From CAYHMW01 sp964357925 (GTDB lineage: Bacteria > Patescibacteriota > Microgenomatia > UBA8517): a stretch of 20,914 bases of DNA. The translations under genes and the position numbers were made by a program. The DNA is taken from the NCBI GenBank assembly GCA_964357925.1, contig CAYHMW010000018.1:1-20914 (forward strand), read 5' to 3'. Position 1 is the stretch's first letter. Each line of letters starts with the position of its first letter. This document shows positions 12,342 through 20,561 of the stretch, one piece after another. Below the pieces are notes generated by a model. It did no database searches and was not told the origin of the DNA. It saw only the letters and a list, made by a program, of their open reading frames with translations.

Positions 12342-13535
12342 ATGAATAAGGAAGTTTTGAGTTATTTTAGGCGTGTTGGAAATCTTTTGATAGTAGCTTA
12401 CTTGTTTTTGATTGGGTTTTACACTTTCTATTACATTTTTATAGGCGAACCTGTAAGGGGTATCCAGGATGTGGCGGTTAGCGACTACACAGCATTTTTA
12501 ACAGGTGGGAAGTTGGTTGCTCTTGGGGAAGGTGCGCGCTTGTATGATTTGGAACTGCAGTTTGAAGTTCAGAAAGAGATTCTTGCTCCAGTTGAAAAGG
12601 TTGGCTTATTGCCGTATAGAAATCCACCCTTTGTGGCTTTGTTTTTCGTTCCATTTACAAAGCTTAATTTTGTGGATGGTTATCAACTCTTTGCGATTGT
12701 TAACATCATTCTCTTGTCGATAGCTACTTATCTGTTGATGTGCTTATTTCCTAGAATTACGACTATTAGGTATTGGTATCTTTTACCGGTAACAAGTTTG
12801 TTTGGGGCCAGTGTCTTGGCCTTGGGACAAGTTTCATCTATTGTTTTTTTAGGAGTATTAATTGCCTATGGTTTTATCAGGCAAGGCAAAGACTATATGG
12901 GTGGATTTGCTGCTGCGTTAATATGCGTCAAGCCTCATTTTTTATTATTAATACCCTTTTTATTTATGGCATCAAAACACAAAAGTAAATTTTTAGCAGG
13001 ATTGGCTTTGTTGGGTGGCTTCTTTTTTGTGATGAGTGTATCTATTTCTGATCTGAAATTTGTAATGCACTACTTGAGCTTTTTGAAAAATACTGAAAAT
13101 ATTATGATGGCTAGCGATCCTCGCGAAATGTTTAGCTTGTATGTCTTGATGGAATGGATGGGGTTTGGGAAGGGAGTTGCATACGGAGCTAATTTTTTTG
13201 GTTATGTTGTCGCTTTAGGATACCTTGTAAAGCGTGAGTTGTTAGGAAAAAAACTCGATACTGACATGACTTTGTTTTTTGGAGTTTTAATCACGTTGGT
13301 TTTTTCGATTCATGTGTTCCCTCAAGATTTAATATTATTGCTTGTACCCATATTTTACTTGTTGAGTGTTAATTTAGAGAGAGGTAGGTCATTTATATTT
13401 GTTGAAGTTGTTGTTTTGAGTTTATACTTCTTACCTGTGTTAGGCGTTATTGGATTTGCTCCTTTTGGGTCTGTCTGGTTACTTATCTTGAGCGCGGTTG
13501 TGGGGGGGGAAATGCTAATCCATGAAAAACGATAA
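12342..13535 (+). CDS. GT87-like polytopic membrane glycosyltransferase (copy 2)
   Basis: This 397-residue, about ten-helix protein is paralogous to the one at 9999-11174. Shared landmarks are VSDYTAFLTGGKL, LPYRNPPFVALFFVPF, ALGQVSSIVFL and ALICVKPHFLLLIPF. The GT87 (DUF2029) family uses lipid-linked sugars on the outer face of the membrane. The frame stays open upstream into tRNA-Ser(GGA), but ATG 12342, set by the -10 at 12323-12331, is preferred. It overlaps the next gene by 14 nt, forming a run of three membrane glycosyltransferase-like genes, probably for a surface polymer. The sugar and acceptor cannot be told. Confidence 0.8.
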   Translation: MNKEVLSYFRRVGNLLIVAYLFLIGFYTFYYIFIGEPVRGIQDVAVSDYTAFLTGGKLVALGEGARLYDLELQFEVQKEILAPVEKVGLLPYRNPPFVALFFVPFTKLNFVDGYQLFAIVNIILLSIATYLLMCLFPRITTIRYWYLLPVTSLFGASVLALGQVSSIVFLGVLIAYGFIRQGKDYMGGFAAALICVKPHFLLLIPFLFMASKHKSKFLAGLALLGGFFFVMSVSISDLKFVMHYLSFLKNTENIMMASDPREMFSLYVLMEWMGFGKGVAYGANFFGYVVALGYLVKRELLGKKLDTDMTLFFGVLITLVFSIHVFPQDLILLLVPIFYLLSVNLERGRSFIFVEVVVLSLYFLPVLGVIGFAPFGSVWLLILSAVVGGEMLIHEKR

Positions 13536-15018
13536 ATTTATTTTTGGTGCAATTTTCTTGTTTGTAGTTGGTGTGTTTTTTATTCGTGGGATTGTTTTTT
13601 TGGACCCTGATTTTTTGTGGCATCTTAAATTTGGAGAAATTGTAGCTACGAGTGGTATTCCAAGAACTGATCCTTTCTCGTACACAATGCCGAGTTTTTT
13701 GTATGTCAATCATGAGTGGTTCCTCGACGTTTTGCTTTATTTTGCATATCCTATTGTTGGTCAAGTAGGCTTAGTCTTGTTTTATTTGGCGCTTGTAGTT
13801 GGGGTGTACTTAGTTGGAGTTTATGGAAGGATGGAAATCGGATGGAAGGAATACTCTGTGCTTTTTTTGCTATTTATGGCACCAGTGTCCGCTTATTTTG
13901 GAGTCCGCCCACAGATTGCGAGCTGGTTCTTGTTTGCAGCGTTTTTGAGACTAATTTTTGATCAGGTTTCATGGAAAAAGTGGAGGCTTTTTACCCCGCT
14001 TTTGTTTTTTGTGTGGGCCAATATGCATGGTGGATTTTTATCAGGACTTGTAGCGATGTTTATTGTTGTTGTCGTCCGTTCGGTGGTTGCGAAGAGGATT
14101 TTGGTTGTTGATTTTGTACTACTTCTTATTTGTACGTTGGCCACACTTGGGACGCCTTATCGAGAGCTTTTATGGAGAGAAGTCTGGTCGTCGATAGCTG
14201 ACAGTTCGCTTCGATATAGGGTGAGTGAGTGGAGACCTTTTGTTTTTGCTGCAGATGTGTCTATTGCCGGGCTTGTCGGCTTGTCTGGTGGTTTTGCGTG
14301 GGCGTATCGAAGAAAGATGGCGCTGGAGAAAATTACAGTTTATATTTTTTTTCTCATACAAGCTTTTCTTTCAAACAGAAATATTCCACTTTGGGCGATA
14401 AGTGCAATACCCGTGACAATTGAGGGTTTTGAGATCTTTAAACGTCAGATTGGCAATGGAAAAGAGACTCGGGAGCGGTATTTGATTGCCTTTAATGCAG
14501 TTTTGTATATGGCAATTTTTATATTTGCAATGAGGGCATATTTGTCTTTAAAAGATGCGGTGGCTTTGCGCGAGGATGTGTTTTACCCTGTTGGCGCGGT
14601 CCAATATTTGAAGCAGACTGAGCGCGAAGGGAGGATGTTTGCAAACTATGGATGGGGAGGGTATTTGATTTGGAAAATGCCCACTGAGAAAGTTTTTATC
14701 GATGGAAGGATGCCAAGCTGGGAAAATCCAAGCGCTCCTGCCAACGAGACAACGAGCGTGATGGATGACTATTTCGCGATACTCCGAGGTGATTTGGAGT
14801 TTGAAGAACAGTTTGGCAAATATGGCATCACGACAGTTTTGTGGAACCCTGAACCTGCGCGTGATAGTGTTAGCCGTTTTGAGCTACTGCTTTTGAGACT
14901 GGTTTTTGGAGAGGAAGCTGCCAAGCCGGGGATTGATCTTGGGAAGGAGTTATTGGAGAGTGGATGGGTCGTGCGATATCAGGACAAAAACTCTGTGGTA
15001 TTTGGAAAAGAGACATGA
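13522..15018 (+). CDS. GT-C-like polytopic membrane protein
   Basis: The protein has 498 residues and about ten membrane helices, then a soluble end. The N-terminal loop after helix 1 reads FLDPDFLWHLKFGEIVATSG then IPRTDPFSYT, a 'D.D..WH...G' pattern seen in GT-C-type transferases, where the first loop carries acidic catalytic residues. The C-terminal soluble part has FANYGWGGYLIWKMP and VFIDGRMPSW (near 373-400), a motif I associate with a family of uncharacterised bacterial membrane proteins. The start ATG 13522 overlaps the previous gene, and its TGA overlaps the ATG of the next (ATGA at 15015-15018). A role in sugar transfer to lipid or protein is inferred. Confidence 0.68.
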   Translation: MKNDKFIFGAIFLFVVGVFFIRGIVFLDPDFLWHLKFGEIVATSGIPRTDPFSYTMPSFLYVNHEWFLDVLLYFAYPIVGQVGLVLFYLALVVGVYLVGVYGRMEIGWKEYSVLFLLFMAPVSAYFGVRPQIASWFLFAAFLRLIFDQVSWKKWRLFTPLLFFVWANMHGGFLSGLVAMFIVVVVRSVVAKRILVVDFVLLLICTLATLGTPYRELLWREVWSSIADSSLRYRVSEWRPFVFAADVSIAGLVGLSGGFAWAYRRKMALEKITVYIFFLIQAFLSNRNIPLWAISAIPVTIEGFEIFKRQIGNGKETRERYLIAFNAVLYMAIFIFAMRAYLSLKDAVALREDVFYPVGAVQYLKQTEREGRMFANYGWGGYLIWKMPTEKVFIDGRMPSWENPSAPANETTSVMDDYFAILRGDLEFEEQFGKYGITTVLWNPEPARDSVSRFELLLLRLVFGEEAAKPGIDLGKELLESGWVVRYQDKNSVVFGKET

Positions 15019-16151
15019 AAGACACCTTTTTGGTGCTAGTTTATTTTGTGCTCATTCAAGTGTTTGTTTACTCATTCATTTATTTTTTGAATGGTGAAAT
15101 ACCGTTTCAAATAGCATGGTATAAGCTTGAGACTTATCACTATGTGGAAGACCCAAGGACATGGGGTGGAGAGTTTGACTTTTTTGGCTCCCTTGGGCAG
15201 TGGGATGGTCAGTGGTATTTGAAGATTGCTGAATCTGGTTACGGGGATCTTTCTTCGCGAGATGATTTACTCGAATATGCATTTTTCCCGACTTATCCTT
15301 TACTGATTGCGGCTTTTAATATCTTGACTCTGGATATTGAGCGTTCTGCGTTTTTGTTGGGTTTCCTGCTACAACCCTTAACATATTTCAGTGTTTATTA
15401 TGTAGTGGGTAAGGTTTATTCAAAAAAAGTAGCCTTAAGAGCGGTGCTTCTTACCTTTTTGTATCCTTTTTCGATAGTTTTCCGGGGATATTATTCTGAC
15501 GTACTGTATTTACTTCTTCTTATATGGTTTGTATATTTTCTGTCCACAAAAAAGTTTTTAAGGTCAGCTTTATTTTTAGCATTTCTTAATGTTACTCGGG
15601 GAGTTGGTTGGCCATTGAACGTACTTTTTTTGTTCTTTTCACTTCAAGCTTTGAGGCAGAGCAAATTGACACTAAAAAACTTATTTTTGAATTTGATAGC
15701 AATTATTACACCGATGTTTGCGTGGTTATCACTTAATTATGAAAACACAGGTTACCCTTTTTACTTTTTGAATATTCGAAGTGAGTGGTGGTCTGGCTTC
15801 CCGTTTTCACTTTTTTTTAATTTGAGCAAGTTTGTTGAGTTTCCGGTTGCTGCATTTCATTTGATTTACAGTTCTCAGGTAAATGTTATTACCTTCATTT
15901 TGTTTTTACTCGTCCTTGTTAAGAGTAGTCAGAAAATGAAACCTGAGTTTTGGTGGACTAGCCTCGTCATCTTGTTGTTTCCGTTTCTTGTAAATGCAAT
16001 GAACTCTCGCTTTCAGGTCGTTAATTTTCCTATATTTGTGTATCTGGCGAACACTTTAAATGACTGGCAATATTTGTTTGTGGTATTACTCTTTTGGGTT
16101 ATTCTTCTCTTCACTTCTTTATACTTCGTTAATTGGCACTGGGTGGGGTAG
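15015..16151 (+). CDS. PIG-V/GT76-like membrane mannosyltransferase
   Basis: This 378-residue protein has about nine helices. The first outer loop contains LGQWDGQWYLKIAESGY (about 58-74) and EYAFFPTYPLLIAAF, the signature of the GPI-mannosyltransferase II (PIG-V, GT76) superfamily found in many bacteria, which transfers mannose from a polyprenyl phosphate. A third landmark is LNVTRGVGWPL near 195-205. The ATG at 15015 is coupled to the upstream stop; an earlier in-frame ATG at 14964 lies inside that gene and is rejected. It ends 13 nt before dnaG. It closes the set of three sugar-transfer genes. Bacterial substrates are not established. Confidence 0.8.
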   Translation: MKDTFLVLVYFVLIQVFVYSFIYFLNGEIPFQIAWYKLETYHYVEDPRTWGGEFDFFGSLGQWDGQWYLKIAESGYGDLSSRDDLLEYAFFPTYPLLIAAFNILTLDIERSAFLLGFLLQPLTYFSVYYVVGKVYSKKVALRAVLLTFLYPFSIVFRGYYSDVLYLLLLIWFVYFLSTKKFLRSALFLAFLNVTRGVGWPLNVLFLFFSLQALRQSKLTLKNLFLNLIAIITPMFAWLSLNYENTGYPFYFLNIRSEWWSGFPFSLFFNLSKFVEFPVAAFHLIYSSQVNVITFILFLLVLVKSSQKMKPEFWWTSLVILLFPFLVNAMNSRFQVVNFPIFVYLANTLNDWQYLFVVLLFWVILLFTSLYFVNWHWVG

Positions 16152-16157
16152 TATAAT
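16152..16157 (+). promoter_or_regulatory. -10 box of dnaG, probable leaderless promoter
   Basis: A perfect TATAAT directly follows the stop of the glycosyltransferase and ends 7 nt before ATG 16165. The -35 is weak (TTGGCA sits only 13 nt away). There is no Shine-Dalgarno. Confidence 0.6.
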
Positions 16158-16164
16158 CCAACGA

Positions 16165-17901
16165 ATGGTGGGGGAAGTAGCTGAGATTAAAGACAAGACT
16201 GATATTGTTGTTATTGTGGGGGAACGTGTCCAGCTAACCAAAGCTGGAAGGAATTTAAAAGGCAGGTGCCCATTTCATAACGAAAAAACTCCATCTTTTA
16301 TGGTTAATCCTCAGCTTCAGATATTCAAATGTTTTGGATGCGGTGAATCGGGAGATGTCTTTACCTTTCTTCAAAAATATGAAGGGATGGAATTTTATGA
16401 GGCGCTACAGTACTTAGCAGAGCGAGCTGGTATTACTCTTAAAAACGAGGGGACAAGGCAGGATCAGGAAAAGACAAAGGTTTTGGAAGCACTAGCACTC
16501 GCTGCCCGGTTTTATCAATATATTCTGCGTGAGCATAAAGATGGTGAGGCTTCACGGGCGTACTTGGAAAAGCGGGGAATGAAAAAAGAGACAGTTGAGA
16601 CCTTTGCCCTTGGTGCGACTCCACTTGGCTTTGACAAGCTGACTCGATATATGTTGAAAAAAGGCTTTGAACCTCATATTTTGGAAGCATCTGGGCTCTC
16701 TGTAAAAGGTACGCGGGGGCTTTATGACCGTTTTCGAAACAGAGTGATTTTTCCAATTTGTGATGCCCGTGGGAAGGTGATTGCATTTGGAGGGAGAATA
16801 CTGCCCGCACATGATGATGGGAAGCAAGGAAAATATATAAATTCCCCCGACTCGCCTGTTTATAGTAAAAGCAGATCTTTGTATGGATTGTCAGTAACAA
16901 AAGGGGAGATTGGGAGAGGACGGATGGCTGTGCTTGTAGAGGGGGAATTTGACCTCCTTAGTTCCTGGCAGAATGGGGTGCATGGAGTTGTTGCCATAAA
17001 GGGTTCTGCGGTTACCTCCGAGCAGGTGCAAATTTTGTCTCGGTATGTAGATCGAGTCGTTGTGGCATTGGACAGTGATTTTGCAGGACTTGGGGCTGCT
17101 GTGCGGGGAATTGAGGCTTTGAAGAATGGAGGACTTGATGTGGCTGTTGCGAGACTCCCGTCCCAATATAAAGATCCTGATGAGTTTGCGAAGGCGGATC
17201 CCTCGGGGTGGGGCGATAGTGTGGCAAATGCGCAAGATGTTTGGGCTTTTATGATTGACGTGATATTTGCGAAACACCAAGGGCAATCAGGGTCCGAAAA
17301 GGCAAAAATTGGCACAGAGGCCGTTGCTGTTTTGTCCCGTATAACAGATGAAATTGAAAGGATTCATCATACGAAGAATGTTGCTGAGAGGCTTCAAGTG
17401 CCGTACGAGTTGATTGCGAAGAGAGTAGGACTTCAGAGTGAGGATTTAGTGCAAAAGGAGGTAATAATTGAGGAAAAAACGGACAGGAGAGCGATTTTGG
17501 AGGAGAGGCTAATGTCTTTGGCTTTCGTTTCTGGTCCAAAAGTTTTAATTGAGCGGAATTTGATTGAGATTGTCCGATCAAGTTTATACGCTAGGATTTT
17601 GCAAGAATATGTTGCTTTTAATAAGAGGGGACAAGATTGGGATATTGCCGCTTTTGGTCGTTCTTTGCCGCCTGAGCTTTTTTCTGGTTTTGTCTCTTTG
17701 GTTGTTATTGAAGATGATGATGTTGATCATGTTGCTGAACTTAATACTGTTGAGCACGAACTCCAGGAGTTGATTTTACGCGAGATGATTAGTGATGTTT
17801 CGCAACAAATTGCTGAGTTTGAAAGAAAAGGGGAGGAGAACGAACTTTTGGCGGCACAGAGGAAACTGTCGGTTTTGACGCAAAAAAGGTCTCAGGCTTG
17901 A
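16165..17901 (+). CDS. dnaG: DNA primase DnaG
   Basis: DnaG makes RNA primers at the replication fork together with the DnaB helicase. The 578-residue protein has the CHC2 zinc finger (C35, H38, C56, C59), followed by the RNA-polymerase-like core with RFRNRVIFPICDARGKVIAF and FGGRI. The Toprim domain has LVEGEFDLLSSW (the family usually has EGYMD) and VVALDSDFAGLGAA. The C-terminal 170 residues are helical, as in the helicase-binding domain. An upstream ATG at 16060 lies inside the previous gene. ATG 16165 matches the family N-terminus and the TATAAT box. It directly precedes rpoD, an old bacterial arrangement. Confidence 0.96.
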   Translation: MVGEVAEIKDKTDIVVIVGERVQLTKAGRNLKGRCPFHNEKTPSFMVNPQLQIFKCFGCGESGDVFTFLQKYEGMEFYEALQYLAERAGITLKNEGTRQDQEKTKVLEALALAARFYQYILREHKDGEASRAYLEKRGMKKETVETFALGATPLGFDKLTRYMLKKGFEPHILEASGLSVKGTRGLYDRFRNRVIFPICDARGKVIAFGGRILPAHDDGKQGKYINSPDSPVYSKSRSLYGLSVTKGEIGRGRMAVLVEGEFDLLSSWQNGVHGVVAIKGSAVTSEQVQILSRYVDRVVVALDSDFAGLGAAVRGIEALKNGGLDVAVARLPSQYKDPDEFAKADPSGWGDSVANAQDVWAFMIDVIFAKHQGQSGSEKAKIGTEAVAVLSRITDEIERIHHTKNVAERLQVPYELIAKRVGLQSEDLVQKEVIIEEKTDRRAILEERLMSLAFVSGPKVLIERNLIEIVRSSLYARILQEYVAFNKRGQDWDIAAFGRSLPPELFSGFVSLVVIEDDDVDHVAELNTVEHELQELILREMISDVSQQIAEFERKGEENELLAAQRKLSVLTQKRSQA

Positions 17902-17925
17902 GGTTTTTGTCAAGGTGTCTATAAT
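17898..17925 (+). promoter_or_regulatory. Promoter of rpoD
   Basis: TTGAGG (17898-17903) and TATAAT (17920-17925) stand 16 nt apart, with a start expected near 17932. Unlike most genes here this leaves an 18-nt leader, which includes GAGG (17937-17940) 9 nt before GTG 17950. Confidence 0.6.
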
Positions 17926-17949
17926 ACTTATATAGCGAGGCATTCTCGC

Positions 17950-19035
17950 GTGTTCTTTATGTCAAAGAAAACAATTGAGGAATTAGCAAAAAAAGGTCGA
18001 GAGCAGGGCTTTTTGACCCAAGATGATATTTTGGCGATCTTTCCTGATGCTGAGAATCATCTTTTGGCTTTGGACGAATTTTATGCGAAATTACTCCTTG
18101 AGGGGGTGGACGTTTTTGAATCAGTTGCCACAGAAGAGGAAGTCGACTCTAAAACTCAACATGCATTAGATAGGGAAATTGAGTTTTTGAGTAAACTTGA
18201 GGGGTCTGAGTCGACTGACCCAGTGCGGCAGTATCTTCGTGAAATTGGGAAATATCCACTTTTGGACGCGGAGGAGGAAGTTGAGCTTGCTAAACAATTT
18301 GAAAAAGGTAGTAAGCGAGCAAAGGATAAACTTACTGAGAGCAATCTTCGCCTTGTTGTATCCATTGCTAAAAAATATATTGGGCGTGGACTTTCGCTCT
18401 TGGACCTTATTCAAGAGGGTAATCAAGGACTTATTCGCGCTGTTGAGAAATATGACTGGAGGCGAGGTTTTAAGTTTTCAACATATGCAACTTGGTGGAT
18501 TAGGCAGGCGATAACGCGTGCAATTGCTGATCAGGCCCGAACCATTCGCATACCTGTGCATATGGTGGAGACTATTAATAAGCTCTATCGTACTTCACAG
18601 CGCCTTATGCAGGACCTTGGTCGGGAGGCGACTCCTGAGGAGATAGGGAAGGAACTCGAAATTGAACCAGACCGTGTTCGTGAGATTTTTAAAATTAGCC
18701 AAGAGGTGGCGTCTTTGGACACTAAAGTTGGAGAGGATGAAGATAGTAGTCTTGGGGACTTTATTCCGGATGATGGCCAGGTGGCACCTGATGATGCTGC
18801 AAGTAAGCAACTTCTGAAAGATCATCTTGATGAGGTTTTAAACACCCTTTCCGAGAGGGAGGCAAAAGTGTTAACGCTTCGGTTTGGGCTTGACGGTGGA
18901 CAGCCGAGGACTTTAGAGGAAGTTGGGAAAGTATTTGGGGTAACTCGTGAGCGTATCCGTCAGATTGAGGCAAAGGCACTAAGGAAGCTTAAGCATCCTT
19001 CACGCAGAAAGAAGCTGCAGGACTATTTAGATTAA
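17950..19035 (+). CDS. rpoD: Primary sigma factor RpoD (sigma-70)
   Basis: It directs RNA polymerase to housekeeping promoters. The 361 residues contain a condensed region 1.1 (FLTQDDILAIFPDAENHLL, about 21-39) and region 1.2 from DPVRQYLREIGKYPLL. Regions 2.1-2.4 include NLRLVVSIAKKYIGRG, the core-binding DLIQEGNQGLIRAV and the -10 reader STYATWWIRQAITRAIADQA. Region 3 carries IRIPVHMVETINKL, and region 4.2 reads TLEEVGKVFGVTRERIRQIE. The large non-conserved insert of E. coli RpoD is absent. The start may be GTG 17950 or ATG 17959; weak GAGG spacing favours GTG. It agrees with the TATAAT-type promoters seen across the window. Confidence 0.97.
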   Translation: MFFMSKKTIEELAKKGREQGFLTQDDILAIFPDAENHLLALDEFYAKLLLEGVDVFESVATEEEVDSKTQHALDREIEFLSKLEGSESTDPVRQYLREIGKYPLLDAEEEVELAKQFEKGSKRAKDKLTESNLRLVVSIAKKYIGRGLSLLDLIQEGNQGLIRAVEKYDWRRGFKFSTYATWWIRQAITRAIADQARTIRIPVHMVETINKLYRTSQRLMQDLGREATPEEIGKELEIEPDRVREIFKISQEVASLDTKVGEDEDSSLGDFIPDDGQVAPDDAASKQLLKDHLDEVLNTLSEREAKVLTLRFGLDGGQPRTLEEVGKVFGVTRERIRQIEAKALRKLKHPSRRKKLQDYLD

Positions 19036-19063
19036 ATACGGCCAGCCGTCGCTGAAGCTATGG

Positions 19064-19594
19064 CTAGGTACGACCAAAATCGTCTTCAAGTCTTACGATA
19101 TCTTCTTCACTACTTGGATTGTCCTTTTCTGTATGTACCCAGATTTCTGCAACGATGCCCCAAGTGTGATTACCGGCAAGTCTGTGTCTTATGGATTTTC
19201 CTATTTCAATATGATTGCCTGTTTGAAGCTGGACCGGATTTTTAGGAAGGGTATCATTGTCTGAGAGATAAACTATAATAGGCCCCCTAATTACTCGCCA
19301 AAGCTCACCCCGCCTTGCATGATATTGCCAGGATAGGCGTTTTTCTGGAGCCACTAGAAGAAATTTGGGGGAGAGTTCCTGGTTTTGCGACCAGTCTGGG
19401 AATTTGGAGTTTTCGAAGAATTTCCCAATAAAATCACTGGTATTTTCAGGTGCAAAACGGAAATATGCACCCCAAGGTTTATCTGTGTTTTCATCTACAA
19501 TTTTGTAGCCGAGTTCATTTATTACAGTGTGGATATCAGCCACGATATTGTCTTTGAGGCGAGAAGGAGATGTTTCGATTTGTGCCAATTCCAT
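19064..19594 (-). CDS. Cupin of the mannose-6-phosphate isomerase type II family
   Basis: The protein has 176 residues with one cupin barrel: KPWGAYFRF (about 39-47), PKFLLVAPEKRLSWQYHARR, GELWRVIRGPIIVYLSD, then GNHIEIGKSIRHRLAG and WGIVAEIWVHT. This is the pattern of the ManC/PMI-II C-terminal domain, which interconverts mannose-6-P and fructose-6-P. The usual metal-site QxHHHRxE appears as QYHARRGE, so some metal ligands are replaced and activity is uncertain. It could feed the nearby mannosyltransferase-like genes. The gene converges on rpoD with a 28-bp gap and no clear terminator. A weak TAAACT -10 (19610-19605) lies 10 nt before the ATG. Confidence 0.75.
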   Translation of the reverse strand: MELAQIETSPSRLKDNIVADIHTVINELGYKIVDENTDKPWGAYFRFAPENTSDFIGKFFENSKFPDWSQNQELSPKFLLVAPEKRLSWQYHARRGELWRVIRGPIIVYLSDNDTLPKNPVQLQTGNHIEIGKSIRHRLAGNHTWGIVAEIWVHTEKDNPSSEEDIVRLEDDFGRT

Positions 19595-19672
19595 ATATGC
19601 TTCAAGTTTACTACATTTTTCCTAGAAATGAGGTGGGTGGGATGGTATGAGCAAAGAGTAGATACTTAGCAA

Positions 19673-19701
19673 TTGATAGTTCTTAGGTTCTGATTTACTA
19701 T
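19673..19701 (+). promoter_or_regulatory. Leaderless promoter of the HTH/LAGLIDADG-like gene
   Basis: TTGATA (19673-19678) and TACTAT (19696-19701) are exactly 17 nt apart. The GTG start at 19707 falls 5 nt beyond the -10, at the expected transcription start. Confidence 0.65.
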
Positions 19702-19706
19702 GAAGA

Positions 19707-20384
19707 GTGGGTTATAGCGGGAATCTTGAGAAAAAACTTCGGGCACAAAAGCTTCGGAGTGAAGGCTATTCGTATTCTGAGATTCAAAGTGTTTTGGATG
19801 TTCCCAAAAGTACGTTGAGTGGTTGGTGTAGAGACATTGCTTTGACAGAAGACCAAGCCCTTAGGTTGTTTCGTTATAAACTGAAAGGTTCGGCAAAAGG
19901 GAGAATAATTGGGGCTAAACGACAACAAGAGAAACGCGCAAAACAAACAAAGGAGTTGTTTGGGCTTGGTAAGGGAGAAGTAGGTGTTTTAACAAAAAGA
20001 GAAAAGTTTATTGCAGGGATATGCTTGTATTCTGCAGAAGGAACAAAAACTGACAAACAGTGTGCATTCGCAAACAGTGATCCAAGACTTATTAAGTTTA
20101 TGTCCGAGTGGTTTCGAGATTTTTGTGAAGTGCCTGAAAGTAGATTAAGGGGTGCTATATGGATTCATGAGGGCCTCGACATTGACGCTTCAATCAAGTA
20201 TTGGTCCGAAATATCAGGTATTTCTAAAACACAATTTTATAAAACGTATGTTACATCCAATAAGGTTGATAGCAAAAAACCTAGAAAAAATATTCACAAA
20301 TATGGAGTTTTTTCAATTAGGTTTTCGGATGCTAAAGTGCACAGGAAGCTAATGGGGTGGATAGCTGGAGTATTGGAATACTAG
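19707..20384 (+). CDS. HTH protein with LAGLIDADG-like segment
   Basis: This 225-residue protein begins with a helix-turn-helix (about 8-45; SYSEIQSVLDVPKSTLSGWC) like those of transposase or terminase-type DNA binders, followed by a basic helix. Residues 101-114 (FIAGICLYSAEGTK) resemble the LAGLIDADG helix of homing endonucleases, with Glu in the acidic position. After it comes FANSDPRLIKFMSEWFRDFC and a basic end. I recall such proteins as recurrent in CPR genomes; none is characterised to my knowledge. The GTG start is fixed by the promoter. It lies 105 bp from tRNA-Asn and a serine recombinase, suggesting a mobile-gene hotspot. Nuclease activity is inferred only. Confidence 0.6.
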   Translation: MGYSGNLEKKLRAQKLRSEGYSYSEIQSVLDVPKSTLSGWCRDIALTEDQALRLFRYKLKGSAKGRIIGAKRQQEKRAKQTKELFGLGKGEVGVLTKREKFIAGICLYSAEGTKTDKQCAFANSDPRLIKFMSEWFRDFCEVPESRLRGAIWIHEGLDIDASIKYWSEISGISKTQFYKTYVTSNKVDSKKPRKNIHKYGVFSIRFSDAKVHRKLMGWIAGVLEY

Positions 20385-20489
20385 TTGTTATAATTAGCCT
20401 CGCACTTTTGGTAAATCAATTGTTTTTTAACTCTTTGAGTTCCCGCTAAGAATCTTGTAAGAGCAAGGACTTGGTTGGGGTGAAGACTT

Positions 20490-20561
20490 TCCCCGATAGC
20501 TCAACGGTAGAGCGGTTCGCTGTTAACGAAAAGGTTCTAGGTTCGAATCCTAGTCGGGGAG
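20490..20561 (+). tRNA. tRNA-Asn, anticodon GUU
   Basis: The acceptor TCCCCGA/TCGGGGA, D-arm GCTC-AACGGTA-GAGC, anticodon loop CTGTTAA (GUU) and T-arm CTAGG-TTCGAAT-CCTAG fit tRNA-Asn, with discriminator G. CCA is not encoded. A TATAAT at 20389-20394 could drive it with a leader of about 90 nt that holds a small hairpin (AACTC/GAGTT, 20429-20441). Its last 12 nt overlap the recombinase gene on the other strand. Confidence 0.95.

Noticed and set aside
16439..17581. Several long minus-strand frames opposite dnaG
   Set aside because: They overlap a conserved primase in the antisense direction and have low-complexity, Ser/His/Pro-rich translations typical of shadow frames.
19036..19063. Possible terminator hairpin between rpoD and the cupin gene
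   Set aside because: Only a 4-bp AGCC/GGCT pairing with a long loop and no U-run on either strand.
20429..20441. AACTC/GAGTT hairpin as terminator of the HTH gene
   Set aside because: The stem is 5 bp of mostly A-T pairs, and the T-run precedes rather than follows it on the plus strand.
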